This document shows positions 8,618-15,998 of a stretch of DNA of 64,000 bases, in pieces. Each line of letters opens with the position of its first letter. Position 1 is the stretch's first letter. A program made the position numbers and the translations under genes. The notes beneath the pieces were generated by a model. That model had not been told where the DNA came from, searched no databases, and saw only the letters and a list, made by a program, of their open reading frames with translations. The stretch comes from Rhizobium leguminosarum bv. viciae USDA 2370. Its GTDB lineage: Bacteria > Pseudomonadota > Alphaproteobacteria > Rhizobiales > Rhizobiaceae. The stretch lies in assembly GCF_002008365.1 (NCBI RefSeq), contig NZ_MRDL01000051.1:868001-932000 (forward strand). Reading direction: 5' to 3'.

Positions 8618-9481
8618 TCAAATCGCAATCTTTTCCGCAACGTCGAAAAAGGCTTCGCGAACTTTCTGCGAAACGCTGCCCGGATGGCCGTTGGCAATGG
8701 CCTGGCCATCGACGGAAACGACCGGAAAACAAATGCTTGTGGCTGCAGTGAGGAAGACTTCGCGGGCTGCGAGCATCTCCGAAACGGAGAAGCTCCGCTC
8801 GGCGATCTGCAACCCCAACTTGGCTGCGACATCCATCAGAGTGGTGCGGGTAATGCCGCGCAGAATGCCGTGTTCGGCCGGGCGCGTCACCAGCGTTCCG
8901 TCCGGATCGACGATCCAGACATTGGTCGCCGCCCCTTCCTTCACCATGCCGTCGCCGTCGACATAGATCGCTTCCTGGGCGCCGGCCTCCTTGGCTTGCT
9001 GGCGGGCCATGGCATTCGGCAGCAAGCCGACGGACTTGATGTCGACGCGGTCCCAGCGATTGTCGACAAGGGTGATCGCCTTGATGCCGTTGGCGTTCTT
9101 GGCGGCGATGATCTTGGCATCGGTGCTTTTGGCGGTGATCACGAGCGAGGGCGGCGTTCCCTCGGCCGGGAAGACATGATCGCGGCGGGCGACGCCGCGC
9201 GTCACCTGCATGTAGAAAAGCCCGTTGCGGACATGGTTGCGGCGCAGCGTCTCGCGAATGACCTGCGTCAGCGCCGCCCGGCTCATCGGCCAGGCGATGC
9301 GCAATTCACCGAGCGAACGGTCGAGACGGTTCAGATGGCGCGTGAGATCGACGATATAGCCGTGGCGCACTTCGCAGACCTCGTAGACGCCATCGGCAAA
9401 CTGGTAGCCGCGATCCTCGATATGCACGCTGGCATCGGAATGCTTGACGTAACGGCCATTCACATAGGCAATTCTCGGCAT
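8618..9481 (-). CDS. D-amino acid aminotransferase (class IV PLP aminotransferase)
   Basis: A 287-residue fold-type IV aminotransferase, closest in pattern to D-amino acid aminotransferase. It begins MPRIAYVNGRYV and carries IEDRGYQFADGVYEV (about residues 19-33), the characteristic N-terminal block. The catalytic Lys is expected in the central segment before the cofactor loop; NVWIVDPDGTLVTRP and GITRTTLMDVAAKLGL are the conserved phosphate-binding region. Family members interconvert D-amino acids and 2-oxo acids (D-Ala/D-Glu for cell wall) or act on branched-chain substrates, and sequence alone does not decide. The ATG at 9481 is preferred over an open extension to 9547. A gene of this class commonly follows ntrX in rhizobia. 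Confidence 0.85.
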   Translation of the reverse strand: MPRIAYVNGRYVKHSDASVHIEDRGYQFADGVYEVCEVRHGYIVDLTRHLNRLDRSLGELRIAWPMSRAALTQVIRETLRRNHVRNGLFYMQVTRGVARRDHVFPAEGTPPSLVITAKSTDAKIIAAKNANGIKAITLVDNRWDRVDIKSVGLLPNAMARQQAKEAGAQEAIYVDGDGMVKEGAATNVWIVDPDGTLVTRPAEHGILRGITRTTLMDVAAKLGLQIAERSFSVSEMLAAREVFLTAATSICFPVVSVDGQAIANGHPGSVSQKVREAFFDVAEKIAI

Positions 9482-9547
9482 GGGAAACCTGGTCTTCCGG
9501 GAAGCAATATATAGGGGGCGGCGCGGCCTCGGCCGCGCCGGATACAA

Positions 9548-10912
9548 TCAGACGCCGAGCGACTTCAGCTTGCGGTGCAGCGCCGAACGCTCCATGCCGA
9601 CGAATTCCGCGGTGCGAGAGATATTGCCGCCAAAGCGGTTGATCTGGGCGATCAGGTAATCCTTCTCGAACATCTCGCGGGCTTCGCGCAGCGGCAGCGT
9701 CATGATGTGATAGTCGTTCTTGGCGGACACTTTCGGCAGCATGTCGCCGAGATCGGTCGGCAGCATGTCGGCGGTGATCGGCGCATCCGGGCCATCGGTG
9801 CGGGCAAGGATCATCAGCCGCTCGATATTGTTGCGCAGCTGGCGGATGTTGCCGGGCCAGTCATGCGCCTGCAGCACCGCCATGGCGTCGTCGCCGATGC
9901 GGCGCGGACGAATGCCGGCCTGCTCTGATATCTGGCGCATCAGCTGATCGACGAGGAAGGGAATGTCCTCGCGCCGTTCGGCCAGCGCCGGCACACGCAC
10001 CGGCACGACGGCAAGGCGGTGGTAGAGATCCTCGCGGAACCAACCCTCGGCGATGCGGCTCTCGAGATTGTAGGCGGTCGAGGAAATGATACGGACATCG
10101 ACCTTGACGCGCTTGGAACCGCCGACGCGCTCGAACTGCTGATCGACCAGCACGCGGAGGATCTTGTTTTGCGTTTCGCGCGGCATTTCGCCCACTTCGT
10201 CGAGATAGAGGATGCCGCGATGGGCTTCCTCGAGCGCGCCGATCTTGCGCGCCTGGCCGGGCGTGCCCTCGGTGCCGAACAGCGCCACCTCCATGCGTTC
10301 GGGCGTGATGTTGGCGGCGTTGATCGCAACGAAGGGGCCGTTGGCGCGGGCCGACTTCTTGTGGATCATTCGCGCCACCAGCTCCTTGCCGGAGCCAGAG
10401 GCGCCGAGAATCATGATGCGGCTGTTGGTCGGCGACACCTTCTCGATCGTCTGGCGCAGCTGCGAAACGGCGACCGATGTGCCGATCAGCTCCAGTGCGT
10501 CGCCGGTGCGGCGCTTCAACTCGGAAACCTCGCGCTTCAGCTTGGAATTCTCCAGCGCGCGTTCGGCGATCAGGATCAGCCGGTCGGCCTTGAAAGGCTT
10601 CTCGATGAAATCGAAGGCGCCGCGCTTGATCGCCGAGACGGCGGTCTCGATGTTGCCATGGCCTGATATCATCACGACGGGCAATTCCGGATGGCGGGTC
10701 TTGATCTCGTCGAGTAGCGATAGACCATCGAGCTTGCTGCCCTGCATCCAGATATCGAGGAAGATCAGCCGCGGTACGCGATCGGAAATTGCCGCCAGCG
10801 CGCTGTCGCTGTCATGGGCGGTGCGCGTCTCGTGCCCTTCGTCGGAGAGAATGCCGGAAACGATCTCGCGAATATCATGCTCATCGTCGACGACGAGAAT
10901 ATCAGAAGCCAT
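9548..10912 (-). CDS. ntrX: Nitrogen regulation response regulator NtrX
   Basis: A 454-residue NtrC-family response regulator, partner of the NtrY kinase. Residues 1-120 are the receiver domain, with DDEHD and the phosphoacceptor in FLDIWM. Residues about 140-370 form the AAA+ domain with Walker A GASGSGKE and Walker B LYLDEVGEM. The last ~45 residues give a Fis-type helix-turn-helix (SRTAEFVGMERSALHRKLKSL). Where NtrC has GAFTGA, this protein reads GTPGQARKIG, so it probably does not remodel sigma-54 polymerase and works as a DNA-binding regulator instead. The ATG at 10912 follows AAGGA and overlaps the 3' end of ntrY, showing translational coupling. Confidence 0.94.
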   Translation of the reverse strand: MASDILVVDDEHDIREIVSGILSDEGHETRTAHDSDSALAAISDRVPRLIFLDIWMQGSKLDGLSLLDEIKTRHPELPVVMISGHGNIETAVSAIKRGAFDFIEKPFKADRLILIAERALENSKLKREVSELKRRTGDALELIGTSVAVSQLRQTIEKVSPTNSRIMILGASGSGKELVARMIHKKSARANGPFVAINAANITPERMEVALFGTEGTPGQARKIGALEEAHRGILYLDEVGEMPRETQNKILRVLVDQQFERVGGSKRVKVDVRIISSTAYNLESRIAEGWFREDLYHRLAVVPVRVPALAERREDIPFLVDQLMRQISEQAGIRPRRIGDDAMAVLQAHDWPGNIRQLRNNIERLMILARTDGPDAPITADMLPTDLGDMLPKVSAKNDYHIMTLPLREAREMFEKDYLIAQINRFGGNISRTAEFVGMERSALHRKLKSLGV

Positions 10913-13172
10913 AAACGCTTTCCTTGTCATTGGCTGCGGGGGCAGCAGGCGTCGGATCCAGGCGTGGCAGATGCACGCGGATCATGGCCCCTCTTCCCCG
11001 GTCAAAATCGGCGGGCGCATCATGCAGCTCGAGCTGCCCGCCATGTTCCTCGATGATCTTCTTGACGATGGCGAGGCCGAGGCCGGTGCCCTTCTCGCGC
11101 ATCGTCATATAGGGTTCCAGAATGCTGTGGCGGTTCTCCACCGGGAGGCCGCGGCCATTGTCGATCACGTCGACGGTGAAGCGGTCGCGGCCGGTATCGA
11201 GTGCGGCGCGGACGAGAATCTTGCGTTCGTCCCGCTCGTCGCTCGGCACCGCCTCGATCGATTCCACAGCATTCTTGATGAGATTTCCGAAGGCCTGGCC
11301 GAGCATGCGGCTGTCGAACAGGCCCTCCAGCGGCTGCTCCCCGAAATCCTGTTCGAAGGTGACGTGATGGTTGCCCATCTCACGCAAGAAGATCGCGTCG
11401 CGCAGGATATTGCGCAGGTCGCTCGGCTCCTTGGTCGGCTTCGGCATGCGGGCAAAGGCGGAGAATTCATCGACCATGCGGCCGATATCGCCGACCTGTC
11501 GGATGATCGTATCCGTGCACTGGTCGAAGACGGTCCGGTCGCCCGGATCGATCTGCTTGCCGTAGCGGCGCTGGATGCGCTCGGCGGAAAGCTGGATAGG
11601 CGTCAGCGGGTTCTTGATCTCATGGGCGATGCGCCTTGCCACGTCACCCCAGGCGGTCGAACGCTGGGCGATGACGAGATCGGTGATGTCGTCGAGCGTG
11701 ATCACGTAGGATTCGCTCATGTCGCGCACTTCCTCGCGGGTGACCTGCACGCTCAGCGTCCTCACAGTGCCGCCGCGCACCAGCGCAATCTGCTTGCGGA
11801 AATCGCCGCGATAACGCACCGCCGCCTCGGTCAGCACCTGATCGACCTCCGGCGCGATGTCGACCAGCTGCTTTCCGAGCATTTCGTCGGCCGACAGTGA
11901 CATCAGCGTCTCGGCCGAGCTGTTGACGATGGCGATGCGGCGGTCCTGCTCGACGCCGATGACGGCGGCGGTGACGCCCGATAGCACCGCTTCGATGAAA
12001 CGGCGTCGGTCGTCGACCTCGTCCTTGGCCTCGAGGATCTCGTCGCGCTGGGTGCGGATTTCCGAGATCATCTTGTTGAAGGTGCGCGAGAGATTGGCGA
12101 CGTCGCCGTCGACGGCATGCACCGGCACGACGATATCCATATTGCCCGATGCAACGCTGTCGGCCGCCGTGATCAGCAGGCGGATCGGCCGGACGATGCG
12201 GTCGGCGACGGCGATCGCAGTCCAGATCGCCGCCAGGAGCACGATCAGCGCGAAGCCGATGTAGAGCACGGCAAAAGCGATCTGCAGCGAGAAGCGGTTG
12301 GCCTCCATCGAGCGGTATTCGGTGGCGTTCTCCTCCATCATGCGCATGGCGCCCATGACCTTGGGATCGACGGCGCGCACCGTATAGAGAAAGGTGCTCT
12401 GGATGGCATCGAGCTTGATGATAGCGCCGACGAGATTGGTAACGCCGGGCGGGATCAGCGTCGGCTGGCCGGCGGCGGCCTTTTCCAATGCGTCCTGCGG
12501 AATGGCCGGCAGCGGCTTTTCGGTGGCGATATCGGCCTGGACGATCACCGAGCCGTCGCGCTCGACGAGGAAGGCGCCAAGCAGGCCGCGGCCCCTCGCC
12601 TGGCGGGTCATCAAGTCGGCAAAGCCCGTCCTGTCGAGGCTGTAGAGCGCGCGGTTGCGCTCCAGGTCGTTGGCCATGGAGACCGTCTGCCCCTGCAGGT
12701 AGCTGGCATTCTCCATCATGTAGGCCTGGCCGATATTGCGCGACGAGCTGACGATCGACTGGGTGCGCAGGGCAAACCAGCGGTCAAGGCCGGCATTCAG
12801 CGTGATACTGGCAAAGATGGCGACGAGGATCGCCGGCGTGATCGCGACGATCGAAAAGAGCACGACGATGCGGATATGCAGGCGGGCTGCGGCACGGCCG
12901 CGGGTGCGCGCCTTCAGCAGCCTTGCTACCTCGCGAGCGATCAAGGCGAGCAGCGTCAGCACAAAGAAGGAATTGACGATCACCGAGGTGATGACGACAT
13001 GCGACGTCGGCGCGATCGGCGTCAGGCCGAGCAGCACGAAAAGCGTGGCCGTGGCGCAGAGAAGCGCGCCGCCGGCGAGCACAAGGCCAGGCACAGCAAA
13101 AAGGGCGCGGCGATCGGTCACCGTCGTCACCGTCTCGCCCGCCGCCGCCGGCGATACCCCATCCTGCGTCAT
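10902..13172 (-). CDS. ntrY: Nitrogen regulation sensor histidine kinase NtrY
   Basis: A 756-residue membrane histidine kinase that phosphorylates NtrX in response to nitrogen or redox state. The N-terminal ~320 residues hold several hydrophobic membrane segments flanking a periplasmic sensor region. A HAMP linker (IRPIRLLITAADSVASGNMD) follows, then a PAS domain, the dimerisation domain with the phosphoacceptor His in RRIAHEIKNPLTPI, and an ATPase domain with DNGRGLP and GTGLGLAIVKK. The start at 13172 has GAGAGG at good spacing; 17 upstream codons of open frame lack support. The stop overlaps ntrX. Unlike the common rhizobial arrangement, ntrC does not immediately precede it: about 4.4 kb of extra sequence intervenes. 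Confidence 0.94.
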   Translation of the reverse strand: MTQDGVSPAAAGETVTTVTDRRALFAVPGLVLAGGALLCATATLFVLLGLTPIAPTSHVVITSVIVNSFFVLTLLALIAREVARLLKARTRGRAAARLHIRIVVLFSIVAITPAILVAIFASITLNAGLDRWFALRTQSIVSSSRNIGQAYMMENASYLQGQTVSMANDLERNRALYSLDRTGFADLMTRQARGRGLLGAFLVERDGSVIVQADIATEKPLPAIPQDALEKAAAGQPTLIPPGVTNLVGAIIKLDAIQSTFLYTVRAVDPKVMGAMRMMEENATEYRSMEANRFSLQIAFAVLYIGFALIVLLAAIWTAIAVADRIVRPIRLLITAADSVASGNMDIVVPVHAVDGDVANLSRTFNKMISEIRTQRDEILEAKDEVDDRRRFIEAVLSGVTAAVIGVEQDRRIAIVNSSAETLMSLSADEMLGKQLVDIAPEVDQVLTEAAVRYRGDFRKQIALVRGGTVRTLSVQVTREEVRDMSESYVITLDDITDLVIAQRSTAWGDVARRIAHEIKNPLTPIQLSAERIQRRYGKQIDPGDRTVFDQCTDTIIRQVGDIGRMVDEFSAFARMPKPTKEPSDLRNILRDAIFLREMGNHHVTFEQDFGEQPLEGLFDSRMLGQAFGNLIKNAVESIEAVPSDERDERKILVRAALDTGRDRFTVDVIDNGRGLPVENRHSILEPYMTMREKGTGLGLAIVKKIIEEHGGQLELHDAPADFDRGRGAMIRVHLPRLDPTPAAPAANDKESVYGF

Positions 13173-13352
13173 TCGGCCTCTCTTCGGACGGCACCTGCCG
13201 CCCTCGCCATCAATCGAAACCAAGCAACGCCGGCTCAGAAAGCCAGCGTCGCAACGACTCGATCGGGAGCGAAATACCTAAACCCTTGCGTGACCTTTAA
13301 GCAACGCATTGTGGCGAAAATGCAACGCGTCTCGTCACGTTGTCAAGCCGTG

Positions 13353-13391
13353 CTTCCCTCGACGAGCCTTAATCTGACCCGTCGAGGGAAG
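13353..13391. other. Stem-loop upstream of ntrY
   Basis: An 11-bp perfect inverted repeat, CTTCCCTCGAC / GTCGAGGGAAG, with a 17-base loop. On the plus strand it is followed by TTGTTT, a poor U-tract; on the minus strand there is none. It may be a weak terminator after the aldo/keto reductase. The 330-bp gap 13173-13501 holds this hairpin and the palindromic repeat; I see no gene in it. Confidence 0.5.
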
Positions 13392-13402
13392 TTGTTTCAC
13401 TG

Positions 13403-13505
13403 AAGCGCGTCGCAATCTTTCAGATCGCTCCTCGCGCTTTAGGTCTTTGTTTGACGCATGTCGTTAGCGCAAAACCGCTGCACACTTTTGCGCGACATGC
13501 TTTAG
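13403..13505. repeat. Palindromic intergenic repeat, copy 2 (long form)
   Basis: A two-module element. The left module (13403-13441) has AAGCG / CGCTTT ends around ATCTTTCAGAT. The right module (13456-13500) has the GCATGTCG / CGACATGC ends and the CGCAAAA ... TTTTGCG inner pair shared with copies at 929 and 34903. Its right edge contains the stop codon of the aldo/keto reductase gene (13502-13504). Confidence 0.85.
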
Positions 13506-14494
13506 AAGCGACGTGGTCCTTCGGGCTTGTTTCCGACGATCGTGTCGATCCGGTCCAGCACGTCAGACGTCACCTTCTCTCGGTGTGAGAGGGCCGCGAG
13601 ATTGTCCTGCAACTGGCTGGCGCGCGAGGCTCCAAGAATGACGGTCGAGACGTTCCGGTTGGCAAGGCACCACAAAAGGGCGAGATGCGTGATCGATATC
13701 CCGATCTCGTCCGCGAGCTTTGCGAGTTCGCCAACTTGTTTGAGCTGGGCAAGGCCGGCATCGCTCGACCACTTTTCCTTCAGCCATTCATAGCCCGGCA
13801 GGTTCATACGACTGTCGGCCGGCACACCGTTATTGTACTTGCCGGTCAGGACGCCCGAGGCGAGCGGTGACCAGATCGTGGTGCCAAGGCCGATCAGGTC
13901 ATAGAGCGGCAGATAGTCGGACTCGACCTTCTGGCGTTCGAAGATGTTGTACTGCGGCTGCTCCATGGTCGGCGGCGTGATGCGCAAGTCCCGGGCAACG
14001 GCGTAGGCTTCCGTCAGTTGCTGCGCCGACCATTCCGACGTGCCCCAATAGAGCACCTTGCCCTGGGCAACGAGATCATGCATTGCCCGGACTGTTTCCT
14101 CGATCGGCGTGTCGATATCCGGGCGGTGGCAGAAGTAAAGGTCGAGGTAGTCGACCTGAAGCCGCTTGAGCGCCGCATGGCAGGCATCGGTCACATGCTT
14201 GCGCGACAGGCCGCGCTGCGTCGGCTTCTGGCCTCCCCAGAAGACCTTGCTGGAAACGACAAAGCTGTCGCGGCTCCAGCCAAGCCTGCTGAGCGCCTCG
14301 CCCATCACGATTTCGGACTTGCCGCTCTCGTATCCTTCGGCATTGTCGAAGAAGTTCACCCCGTTGTCATAGGCAAGCTTCATGAGGTCGACGGCGTCGC
14401 CTCCATTGACCTGCTTGCCGAACGTGACCCATGAGCCGAAGGAGAACTCGCTCACCTTCAGGCCCGACTTTCCCAAACGTCGATATTCCATCAT
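13502..14494 (-). CDS. Aldo/keto reductase (potassium-channel beta-subunit-like)
   Basis: A 330-residue NADPH-dependent aldo/keto reductase of the AKR6/7-like (Kv-beta-related) group. The catalytic tetrad is readable: Asp in FFDNAEGYE with Tyr in the same segment, Lys in VVSSKVF and His in YFCHRPD. The C-terminal cofactor loop VILGASRASQLQDNL is also present. Members reduce aldehydes and ketones; the physiological substrate is unknown. GGGAG precedes the tandem ATGs at 14494 and 14491; an open extension to 14533 is unlikely. It lies in the accessory interval between ntrC and ntrY and ends inside a palindromic repeat, so it is not part of the normal ntr operon. Confidence 0.9.
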   Translation of the reverse strand: MMEYRRLGKSGLKVSEFSFGSWVTFGKQVNGGDAVDLMKLAYDNGVNFFDNAEGYESGKSEIVMGEALSRLGWSRDSFVVSSKVFWGGQKPTQRGLSRKHVTDACHAALKRLQVDYLDLYFCHRPDIDTPIEETVRAMHDLVAQGKVLYWGTSEWSAQQLTEAYAVARDLRITPPTMEQPQYNIFERQKVESDYLPLYDLIGLGTTIWSPLASGVLTGKYNNGVPADSRMNLPGYEWLKEKWSSDAGLAQLKQVGELAKLADEIGISITHLALLWCLANRNVSTVILGASRASQLQDNLAALSHREKVTSDVLDRIDTIVGNKPEGPRRF

Positions 14495-14660
14495 GCAACT
14501 CCCGTAAATTATGAATATGTGCCGGCCTGTCACCGGGGTCGGCGTCGCCCGATTGATCGACGACCGATTCGCGTAATCTATGGCATGCTCAACGATATGC
14601 GAGGCTCAGCCCGCCAAGTTGACCAAAACACAATGTCGCAGCTCCCGTCAGCCCGACCGT

Positions 14661-14699
14661 AAAGAAAAAGGGCGCTCCACGACATCAGTCGGAGCGCCC
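14661..14699 (-). terminator. Intrinsic terminator with no recognised gene upstream
   Basis: Perfect 9-bp stem GGGCGCTCC / GGAGCGCCC with a 12-base loop. Reading the minus strand, it is followed by TTTTTCTTT. No recognisable minus-strand gene ends just before it. The nearest coding material upstream is the truncated ntrC copy ~400 bp away, so it may end an unannotated small RNA or read-through from that fragment. Confidence 0.7.
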
Positions 14700-14835
14700 G
14701 TGGCATGCGATCGACGACGTTTGCGGCGGAGGTCGATAGCAGCGACCGCAGAATGATGAGATTCGGAACGGATAGGCAACATGCGATTGGAATCTGCGAC
14801 GTTATCGCCCGCTGGTTGATCGTGTCGTCCACCGG

Positions 14836-14855
14836 ATATCCACAGCTTATCCACA
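14836..14855. promoter_or_regulatory. Two adjacent DnaA-box-like sequences
   Basis: TTATCCACA at 14847-14855 is a perfect match to the DnaA box consensus, and ATATCCACA at 14836-14844 differs at one base; they are in the same orientation, two bases apart. No AT-rich unwinding region or replication gene accompanies them, so an origin is unlikely. Chance or a local regulatory site are both possible. Confidence 0.3.
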
Positions 14856-14982
14856 GGCATGGCGACGACGACCGCAGCAACTTCAATGACATTCGCCTGG
14901 CGCCAAATCACTCCTCACAAATGCTTATGTGACTGTTGAATGACACCGCACCTTTGTTTGTCTGCTTGGATATAAACCGCGA

Positions 14983-15079
14983 CCTGGCTCAGATAGGCTC
15001 ACCTCTCCTCCCGACCGTGGCGGCGGACGCCGGGAGGGGTGGGCGGTGGGCAAACATGAGGGCCCGCCGCCTTCTTTTT
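14983..15079 (+). ncRNA. Candidate small RNA with anti-Shine-Dalgarno motif and intrinsic terminator
   Basis: About 97 bases. A TATAAA-like -10 element lies at 14971-14976, with no good -35. The pyrimidine-rich motif CCTCTCCTCCC (15002-15012) is complementary to Shine-Dalgarno sequences and is partly sequestered in a 7-bp stem (15007-15013 with 15031-15037). A terminator hairpin GGCGGTGGGC / GCCCGCCGCC (15042-15051 with 15062-15071, one G-U pair) ends in TTCTTTTT. The layout resembles alphaproteobacterial trans-acting small RNAs that carry CCUCCUCCC loops (cuckoo / alpha-r14 types). Assignment to a family is inference. The rest of 14534-15095 holds no convincing protein gene. Confidence 0.45.
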
Positions 15080-15096
15080 ATCGCGCCCCCGAGCGA

Positions 15097-15313
15097 GCTC
15101 AGGCGGTGCGAGAACTCCTGTAGACCGAGACGCCAAGTTCCCTGATTTTCTTGCGCAAGGTGTTGCGGTTGAGACCGAGAAGATCGGCCGCCTTGATCTG
15201 GTTGCCGCGCGTCGCCGTCAGTGCGGCGAGGATCAGCGGATATTCCATTTCCGTCAGCACACGGTCATAGACGCCGGGCGGCGGCAGATTGTCCCCGAAG
15301 CCTGCGAAGCAGC
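15097..15313 (-). pseudogene. Duplicated 3' end of ntrC (truncated copy)
   Basis: A second copy of the last ~70 codons of ntrC (compare 17546-17762), covering the Fis-type DNA-binding domain and the TGA stop. By my alignment only seven positions differ over about 214 bp. Six of the seven are synonymous and the other is a Val-to-Leu change. Similarity ends abruptly at about 15313, where the reading continues into unrelated sequence. It lacks the receiver and AAA+ domains and cannot act as NtrC; an isolated DNA-binding domain could only be made if an upstream start exists, and I see none. It marks one edge of the block holding the EF-hand, Usp and DksA-like genes. Confidence 0.9.
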
Positions 15314-15416
15314 ACAGGCAGTTTGATCCAACGCAACGCTTGAATCCGGCATTCGTCGTATCTCTAAAAGCAGCTCCATCGTGATGGAGGATAATGGCTC
15401 AAAGAGGAGATGCAGA

Positions 15417-15800
15417 ATGTCCATGCTCAGACTGCCAACTATCACTGTGCTGGCCTTGCTCGGTGGCGTCGGTGCCGTGGGCATCGCGTCCGCCCAGACG
15501 AAAAGTCCAGACTCGGCTCAGTCGGAGGTTAAGCCCGCGGCCGAAGGATCGAAAATGATGCCCGGCATGATGAGCCGCAACATGATATCATCGGACATGA
15601 ATGAAGGAATGCGCATGATGGGGCCAATGCGCGGTCATATGATGAAGATCATGTTCGTCGTCGCCGATACCAATGGGGACGGCGCAATTTCTTTCGAAGA
15701 GTTGACCGCAATCCACAAACGCGTCTTCGACGCGGTCGACGCAAACAATGACGGCAAAGTCACACCTGAAGAAATGCAGGCGTTTATGCAGGACATTTGA
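15417..15800 (+). CDS. Secreted Met-rich EF-hand calcium-binding protein
   Basis: A 127-residue exported protein. Residues 1 to about 25 form a signal peptide (hydrophobic core ITVLALLGGVGAVGIA, then SAQ as a likely cleavage site). Residues about 45-75 are strikingly Met-rich (MMPGMM, MRMMGPM, GHMMKIM), reminiscent of copper-binding or coupled Met motifs. Two canonical EF-hand loops follow: DTNGDGAISFEE and DANNDGKVTPEE. It probably binds Ca2+ in the periplasm; a copper role is speculation. GAGGAG sits eight bases before the ATG at 15417; an upstream ATG at 15381 is less likely. It is the first gene of the three-gene plus-strand block between the two ntrC 3' ends, divergent from the truncated copy. 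Confidence 0.85.
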   Translation: MSMLRLPTITVLALLGGVGAVGIASAQTKSPDSAQSEVKPAAEGSKMMPGMMSRNMISSDMNEGMRMMGPMRGHMMKIMFVVADTNGDGAISFEELTAIHKRVFDAVDANNDGKVTPEEMQAFMQDI

Positions 15801-15998
15801 CCGGCGCCTCGGCATTTGCCACCCCATGTGAGCAGCAACCACCAACTCCAGGTGCAATGCTCCTTCGGGGCTAGCCTTACGCGGCGCCGTGCCAAGGCCA
15901 GAGAAGCCGGAGCGCCGGCAATTGCGTTACATCAATGCCGACTTGCGACGAATGGAATAGATTGCAATCGTGACAGTCCGCGAGAGATGGAGCAGGAC

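Noticed and set aside
13341..13372. Possible ntrY promoter CTTGACA on the minus strand
   Set aside because: The -35 is good but the -10 region (TGCATT) is poor and the hairpin overlaps it; not strong enough to list.
14648..14911. An 87-codon minus-strand frame with a GTG start
   Set aside because: It encodes a strong terminator hairpin at its 3' end, its Shine-Dalgarno overlaps the start codon, and no family is recognised.
15323..15336. FixK/FNR-like box TTGAT-N4-CGCAA before the EF-hand gene
   Set aside because: Only eight of ten fixed positions match, with the second half-site poor, and it lies far from the ideal promoter position; too weak to claim low-oxygen control.
15254..15484. A minus-strand open frame running into the truncated ntrC copy
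   Set aside because: It is out of phase with the ntrC frame and crosses the EF-hand gene start, so it is not an ntrC fusion.
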